From the NCBI GenBank assembly GCA_016793415.1, contig JAEUMC010000198.1, positions 1 through 8,487 on the forward strand: a DNA stretch of 8,487 nucleotides, read 5' to 3'. The DNA comes from Devosia sp. Its GTDB lineage: Bacteria > Pseudomonadota > Alphaproteobacteria > Rhizobiales > Devosiaceae. Each line of letters begins with the position of its first letter. Positions within the stretch are counted from its first letter, which is position 1. The position numbers were made by a program, and so were the translations under genes. Of this stretch, positions 5,043 to 8,487 are shown piece after piece. The notes under the pieces were generated by a model that was given only the letters and a program-made list of their open reading frames with translations, was not told the DNA's origin and did not search any database.

Positions 5043-6641
5043 GTGGCGCAGGTCGAGCGCCTGTCGATGGAGAACGCAGGCTGGTGGTTGGAGACCTTCG
5101 ATCACCCCTCTTTCGGTTCGACGATTGCCCTGGTGGGTCGCCCTGAGCTGCTCCGATCGCTGCTGAAAAACATTTCGTGGGCGGAACCTGAACCGGGCAA
5201 GGTGCTGGCGGTGGTGCACGTCGACTGGGGCTGGCTCGAGCGGCAACTGAGCAGTTTTGCCGCCGATCTGGGGTTTTCCCCGGCGATCGCGCGCACGGTC
5301 ATCGCCCTGTTCATGACTGGTGACGTTCGAAAGGCAGCAGCGGTCTCCGGCATCGCCTACGAGACCGCCCGTGAGTATCTCGAGCGGGCCCGGACCCTGG
5401 TCGGCGCCGCCAACCTGCAGCGTCTCGTCACCATGCTGGGCCTGGGTCTGGTCCGCACCGGCGAAAAGGCCGAAGAAAACGACAGGTTCCTGGCGCTTGC
5501 CTGCAACGTCTCGGAGCGCCAGATGCTGATCACGGGAATGGTCGCCAATGGCGACACCCGCGCGCAGGTCGCTGCCGCACTCGGCATTTCCGAGGCACTG
5601 GTCAACAAGGAACTGGCCGTGGCCTACGCCGCCCTGGGCGTCACAGCCGCGCCTGGGCTGGCGCGTGCCATGATCGAGCTTCGTCTGCTGGCGATCGCAG
5701 CATCCGTCGGCGACGACGTCGACCGCTATCCCGAAGCGCCGCATCGGGTTCTGACGGTCGTCGCCCGCGATGGCCGGCATATTGCGGCGAGCGACTATGG
5801 CCCGCGCCATGCCAGACCGGTGCTTGTCCTGCACAGCAGCATGACCAGCAGACCGGTCAATCGGGCCCTGGTGGAGGCTTTGCAGAACGAGGGTTTTCGC
5901 CCCCTTGCCGTCGATCGCCCCGGCTTCGGGCTGACCGAGACTGCCCCTTCCAGCTCCACCTCCGGCGCCTGCTTTGCCCTGGCGGCGCGGGATATCGTCG
6001 ACTTCTGCGGCGCGTTGAACCTGGACCGCGTTGCCATCGTCACCCGCGGCGCGGCACAGGTTGTGCTGGCCCTCAATGAGGCAGCCCCGGCGCTGATCGA
6101 GGCGGCAGTTGTCACCAATCCCGACCCCGACGCTGCCTCGAGTTCGCGACAGGCGGGGTTCCTCGCCACCATGAAGCGCCACTTTGTTCGTCGCCCGTGG
6201 GCCGTCGCAATGATGGCCCGATGGTTCGCACGATCCCTCACCTATCGGCGGGCAGCCGACAACGTCATGCGGTCCACCGCGGGGTGTCCATCCGACGGCG
6301 AGGTCATGGCGAGGCCCGAACATATGGCGGATTATTATCGGGCGCTCTTGAGCTTCCGACGCGGAACACTCGATGGCTTCGTCAGGGAGCAGACGGCGCT
6401 CGCCACGATCGGGCGCCCTGCCCCGATCAGCGGCACCGCTAGGTTTACCCTGCTCGTCGGCGAGCACGACAGCATCCACGATCCGCATGAGACGGTGGAC
6501 TACTGGCGGGAGGTGCTCCCCGATGCGCAGGTCGAGGTGGTGGAAGCCGCGGGGCGCTTCATGACTTACAGCCACGCCGAAACCGTCGTCGCCGCGCTGG
6601 CGCGACAGCTGCGCCAGGCCAGCATCCGAACGGCCGCCTGA
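5043..6641 (+). CDS. Putative regulator: tandem LuxR-like HTH with degenerate alpha/beta-hydrolase domain
   Basis: From GTG 5043 the product has 532 residues; the true start is probably ATG 4939 (see frameshift). Residues 1 to about 70 resemble the short sensor-like lead-in of LuxR-type one-component regulators. A first helix-turn-helix of LuxR form lies at about 74-133 (LGFSPAIARTVIALF, then AYETAREYLERA). A second is at about 147-216 (VSERQMLITGMVANG, then LGISEALVNKELA). An alpha/beta-hydrolase fold follows at about 234-524: VLVLHSS (260-266), DRPGFGLTE (291-299), GEHDSI (473-478). The catalytic triad looks broken. The nucleophile elbow reads VTRGAAQ with Gly336 in place of Ser, and the usual GHF near the end is GRF with Arg505 in place of His; Asp476 remains. 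I infer a DNA-binding protein whose hydrolase domain binds a ligand without cleaving it. No membrane segment or signal peptide is seen. It overlaps the next gene by one base. Confidence 0.82.
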   Translation: MAQVERLSMENAGWWLETFDHPSFGSTIALVGRPELLRSLLKNISWAEPEPGKVLAVVHVDWGWLERQLSSFAADLGFSPAIARTVIALFMTGDVRKAAAVSGIAYETAREYLERARTLVGAANLQRLVTMLGLGLVRTGEKAEENDRFLALACNVSERQMLITGMVANGDTRAQVAAALGISEALVNKELAVAYAALGVTAAPGLARAMIELRLLAIAASVGDDVDRYPEAPHRVLTVVARDGRHIAASDYGPRHARPVLVLHSSMTSRPVNRALVEALQNEGFRPLAVDRPGFGLTETAPSSSTSGACFALAARDIVDFCGALNLDRVAIVTRGAAQVVLALNEAAPALIEAAVVTNPDPDAASSSRQAGFLATMKRHFVRRPWAVAMMARWFARSLTYRRAADNVMRSTAGCPSDGEVMARPEHMADYYRALLSFRRGTLDGFVREQTALATIGRPAPISGTARFTLLVGEHDSIHDPHETVDYWREVLPDAQVEVVEAAGRFMTYSHAETVVAALARQLRQASIRTAA

Positions 6642-7159
6642 TGATCGGGCGCCAGGACATGTTCGAGCCGCTGCTCGAAGCGCTGCCGTCGCTCCGGCCG
6701 ATGCGCGAGGCCTTCGTCCACAAGTGGACGGGCAACCCGCACAACCAGGGCGCACCGGGCGACCTGCCGGAATACCTGCTGCTCGGCGATCTCGCGCGCT
6801 GGCTCATCGGCCGCCTAGGGTCGGGAAACGCCGACGATGTCCGGCTGGCCCTCGCGGTGGTCGAGCGCTGGCTGCTGGAAGGCGACCACTATGTGCAGGA
6901 GGCGGCCACTATCGGTTTCATCGAGACGCTGCAGAACAACATCGAGGATGACGCAACGCGGCTGCGCTTCTTCGAGCTGTTCGGGCCCGAGGGACAGCAC
7001 TGGTGGAAAAAGCTCGACCGCTTCTGGACCAATGGTGAGCACCTCGTCGACGAGCGCCAGCTGCCGGCCGCCCGGCAGACGACGTGGAAAATCGATCAGG
7101 CGGTGAACATCCCGCTCTGGCGGGCGGGACGCACCCGCCGTGATGGGAAGGATGATTGA
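6641..7159 (+). CDS. DUF7674-like protein (172 aa)
   Basis: The ATG at 6641 shares its A with the TGA of the preceding gene (TGATG), and there is no separate Shine-Dalgarno, so its translation depends on termination of the regulator. The protein is soluble and mostly helical. It carries the pattern I remember for the DUF7674 family: DLPEYLLLGDLARWL (41-55), ALAVVERWLLEGD (70-82), IGFIETLQN (91-99), and FGPEGQHWWKKLDRFW (114-129). That family has no established biochemical role known to me; relatives turn up near toxin-immunity genes, but no toxin is visible here. The C-terminal tail (about 137-172) is basic and probably disordered at the end (RAGRTRRDGKDD). A partner or effector of the regulator is the simplest inference from the tight coupling. 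The family name rests on memory of the motif. Confidence 0.8.
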   Translation: MIGRQDMFEPLLEALPSLRPMREAFVHKWTGNPHNQGAPGDLPEYLLLGDLARWLIGRLGSGNADDVRLALAVVERWLLEGDHYVQEAATIGFIETLQNNIEDDATRLRFFELFGPEGQHWWKKLDRFWTNGEHLVDERQLPAARQTTWKIDQAVNIPLWRAGRTRRDGKDD

Positions 7160-7213
7160 GGGGAGTAGAGCTGTCCGAGAGAGCCGAGCAGATACCCCCC
7201 AAATGGATACGAC

Positions 7214-7239
7214 GTGCGTTGCACGGCGCATTATCGTGC
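7214..7239 (+). promoter_or_regulatory. Dyads upstream of the secreted-protein gene pair
   Basis: GTGC-GTT-GCAC (7214-7224) overlaps GCACG-N9-CGTGC (7221-7239), giving three related half-sites within 26 bp of the 107-bp gap before the next gene. TTGCAC (7219-7224) could serve as a -35, but no good -10 follows. This may be an operator for separate control of the two secreted-protein genes. Confidence 0.25.
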
Positions 7240-7266
7240 CGACGCTTCGAAGGGAGAACGACCGGA

Positions 7267-7758
7267 TTGACCTTACTGAACATGCTTGGAAAAGCACTGC
7301 TCGGCGTGACGATGATGGCCACACCGCTTCACCCCGCCCAGGCGGCCTGGTTCACCGAAGACTATCCCGAGTTCGGAGAGTTCTCGACCGTCACCGATGA
7401 CGAGCAGGGCAAGGTCGAGATGCATATCTCCTGCAGTCTCGACTACCCCGACGATGTCGGACTCACCATCTTCACCGGCGAGACCTACGACCCGGAGTCG
7501 AGCTACTCGGACGAGGTCCCGATCAGTGTGACGGCCAGCGGCCAGCAGCAACCGGTCGCCTATGGCTCATTCGAGGAGCGCGACGGGGAGCTGGTGGTCG
7601 TGTCGGACACCTCGCGCGACGAAACCTTGGCCCTGGTCATCGGCGCCATGGCGAAGAGCACCTCCGTGATCGCGGTTGAGTTCTACACGCGGGACTATCG
7701 CTTCTCGCCCGATGATCTCGACGCCGGCCTGCTCTACCTCTTCGAGAGCTGCAGATGA
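7267..7758 (+). CDS. Predicted secreted hypothetical protein (163 aa)
   Basis: I do not recognise this family. I choose TTG 7267 as start because AGGGAG (7251-7256) lies 10 nt upstream and the product then begins with a good Sec signal peptide: LTLLNMLGK, hydrophobic ALLGVTMMA, then PAQA-A, cleavage near residue 26 or 27. ATG 7282 is the alternative, with the ribosome-binding site 25 nt away. A longer frame from TTG 7156 would bury the signal sequence inside the protein. The mature part is about 136 residues, acidic, and probably beta-rich in the middle (HISCSLDYPDDVGLTIFTGE, then PISVTASGQQQPVAYGSF). Two Cys (56 and 162) could form a disulfide tying the C-terminus to the core, fitting a periplasmic or outer location. 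It overlaps the next gene by ATGA, so the two are probably translated together. Confidence 0.75.
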   Translation: MTLLNMLGKALLGVTMMATPLHPAQAAWFTEDYPEFGEFSTVTDDEQGKVEMHISCSLDYPDDVGLTIFTGETYDPESSYSDEVPISVTASGQQQPVAYGSFEERDGELVVVSDTSRDETLALVIGAMAKSTSVIAVEFYTRDYRFSPDDLDAGLLYLFESCR

Positions 7759-8487
7759 CCCCTCTCCGTCTCGCCCTGCCGGCTGTGTTGTTGCTCATGT
7801 TCGGAGGCGCTGCCGCGGCCGCCCCCGAGGACGATTACGTCGCCCTGATGACGGCGATCGAGGTCGACCGGGCCTGCGTCGCCCTCAAATACATGGAATT
7901 CTCGACGGTCCGCACGATGGCATTCCGCTATCTGGAGCGGACGCCCCAATACACCCAAAGTCAGGACGGCCGGCTGTCGATGGCCGAGTACGATGGCTGG
8001 CGGGCCGAACTCGACGAACGAGCGCGCACCGCCGCGGCCGCTGCCGGATGCACACAGCAGGCAATGAGCTACGTGCTGACCGCCAAGGCCGCAGCTGCCG
8101 ACCAGCTCTATCAGGGGCTGCTTCTCGCCTTCCATTTCGACAGCCTTCCCGATTTCGACCGCGTCCCGCTGGACGGGCACAAGAAGCAGTCAGCGATGGG
8201 GTACGAGGCCTATCTGCGGCAGCTCTACGGGCAGAACTTCGATGCCTTCGCCCAGCGGCACCGGGAAGCGGTGGTACAGATGCTTCCGACCGCCTACGAG
8301 GACTTGACCTGGTCATGGTCCCCCGAAGCCGAGCAGCAGGCCGCCACGCTCTGGGACCTCCAGACGCGGGCCGCAGTCGCCGTCGGGGCGGTGCAGTTCG
8401 AGGTCACGGCCGAGGCCAATGGTTACGTCGTCCGTCCGTACTGGGTCACCGAGGCGATGGTGGTCCCGGCGCTGCACCGGCCGGAGC
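7755..8487 (+). CDS. Predicted secreted hypothetical protein, partial (runs off the window)
   Basis: The frame opens at ATG 7755, overlapping the previous stop by four bases (ATGA), and stays open for 244 codons to the end of the window; no stop is seen. Residues 1-23 form a Sec signal peptide (MTPLRLALPAVLLLMFGG, then an Ala run, cleavage before PEDD). The mature protein looks mainly helical and contains two Cys (41 in DRACVALKY, 99 in AAGCTQQ) that could pair. Recognisable local patterns include RTPQYTQSQDGRLSMAEYD (62-80), GLLLAFHFDSLPDFDRVPLD and QLYGQNFDAF, but I cannot place them in a known family. GC3 use matches the neighbours. With the preceding gene it forms a pair of exported proteins; whether they act together is inferred only from the overlap. 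The minus-strand frames over this region are shadows. Confidence 0.8.
   Translation, partial: MTPLRLALPAVLLLMFGGAAAAAPEDDYVALMTAIEVDRACVALKYMEFSTVRTMAFRYLERTPQYTQSQDGRLSMAEYDGWRAELDERARTAAAAAGCTQQAMSYVLTAKAAAADQLYQGLLLAFHFDSLPDFDRVPLDGHKKQSAMGYEAYLRQLYGQNFDAFAQRHREAVVQMLPTAYEDLTWSWSPEAEQQAATLWDLQTRAAVAVGAVQFEVTAEANGYVVRPYWVTEAMVVPALHRPE

Noticed and set aside
4878..6755. Open 625-codon minus-strand frame across the regulator gene
   Set aside because: It is also in codon-on-codon register with the sense gene, explained by GC3 bias; its translation is Gly/Arg/His-rich with no recognisable domain.
7156..7266. Longer form of the first secreted protein starting at TTG 7156
   Set aside because: A GGGAAGG motif precedes it and the start would overlap the previous stop, but the extra 37 residues would put the signal peptide inside the protein. 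The TTG 7267 start has its own AGGGAG.
7885..8316. Minus-strand frames opposite the last gene
   Set aside because: Off-frame Arg/Ala/Ser-rich translations; the plus-strand frame has an ATGA overlap, a signal peptide and consistent codon bias over 244 codons.
1..8487. tRNA, rRNA, CRISPR array, transposase or prophage genes
   Set aside because: I found no tRNA-like cloverleaf, no regularly spaced repeats and no recombinase or phage motifs in the intergenic stretches or translations.

Overview
The window (8487 bp, GC-rich, strongly GC3-biased coding) looks like chromosomal DNA from an alphaproteobacterium. The evidence is a PutA without the N-terminal DNA-binding domain, a group II truncated globin typical of that class, and a CCCCTCACCC/CCTCTCCCC-type intergenic repeat of the kind I associate with Hyphomicrobiales such as Devosia. 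The genus is a guess from memory. The first ~75 bases are long C and G homopolymers that can fold on themselves, so this is probably a contig end or poorly resolved sequence.

Left part (minus strand, about 100-4104): a cluster of four short GC-rich hairpins (121-224), then a small hypothetical gene (277-543) lying 9 nt downstream of putA (553-4104). Its ribosome-binding site begins inside the putA stop codon, so the two genes are probably cotranscribed. PutA is a complete 1183-residue bifunctional proline dehydrogenase / glutamate-semialdehyde dehydrogenase of the long 'type B' form.

Middle (4105-4330): a 226-bp divergent intergenic region with several perfect dyads, shared by putA (leftward) and a group II truncated haemoglobin (4331-4789, rightward). 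The globin's good Shine-Dalgarno and ATG are one base out of frame with the globin reading frame.

Right part (plus strand, about 4939-8487): four genes in one direction. First is a 532+ residue protein with two tandem LuxR-like helix-turn-helix segments followed by an alpha/beta-hydrolase domain that has lost the nucleophile serine and the catalytic histidine. It is coupled by a TGATG overlap to a DUF7674-like small protein. After a 107-bp gap come two genes overlapping by ATGA, each encoding an unrecognised protein with a signal peptide; the second runs off the window. The regulator also shows a likely single-base loss near its true start (ATG at 4939).

putA and the globin belong to ordinary metabolism. 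The less ordinary part is the right-hand cluster: a putative one-component regulator with a pseudo-hydrolase sensor domain, a DUF7674-like partner and two exported proteins. That these act together is inference from order and overlap only.
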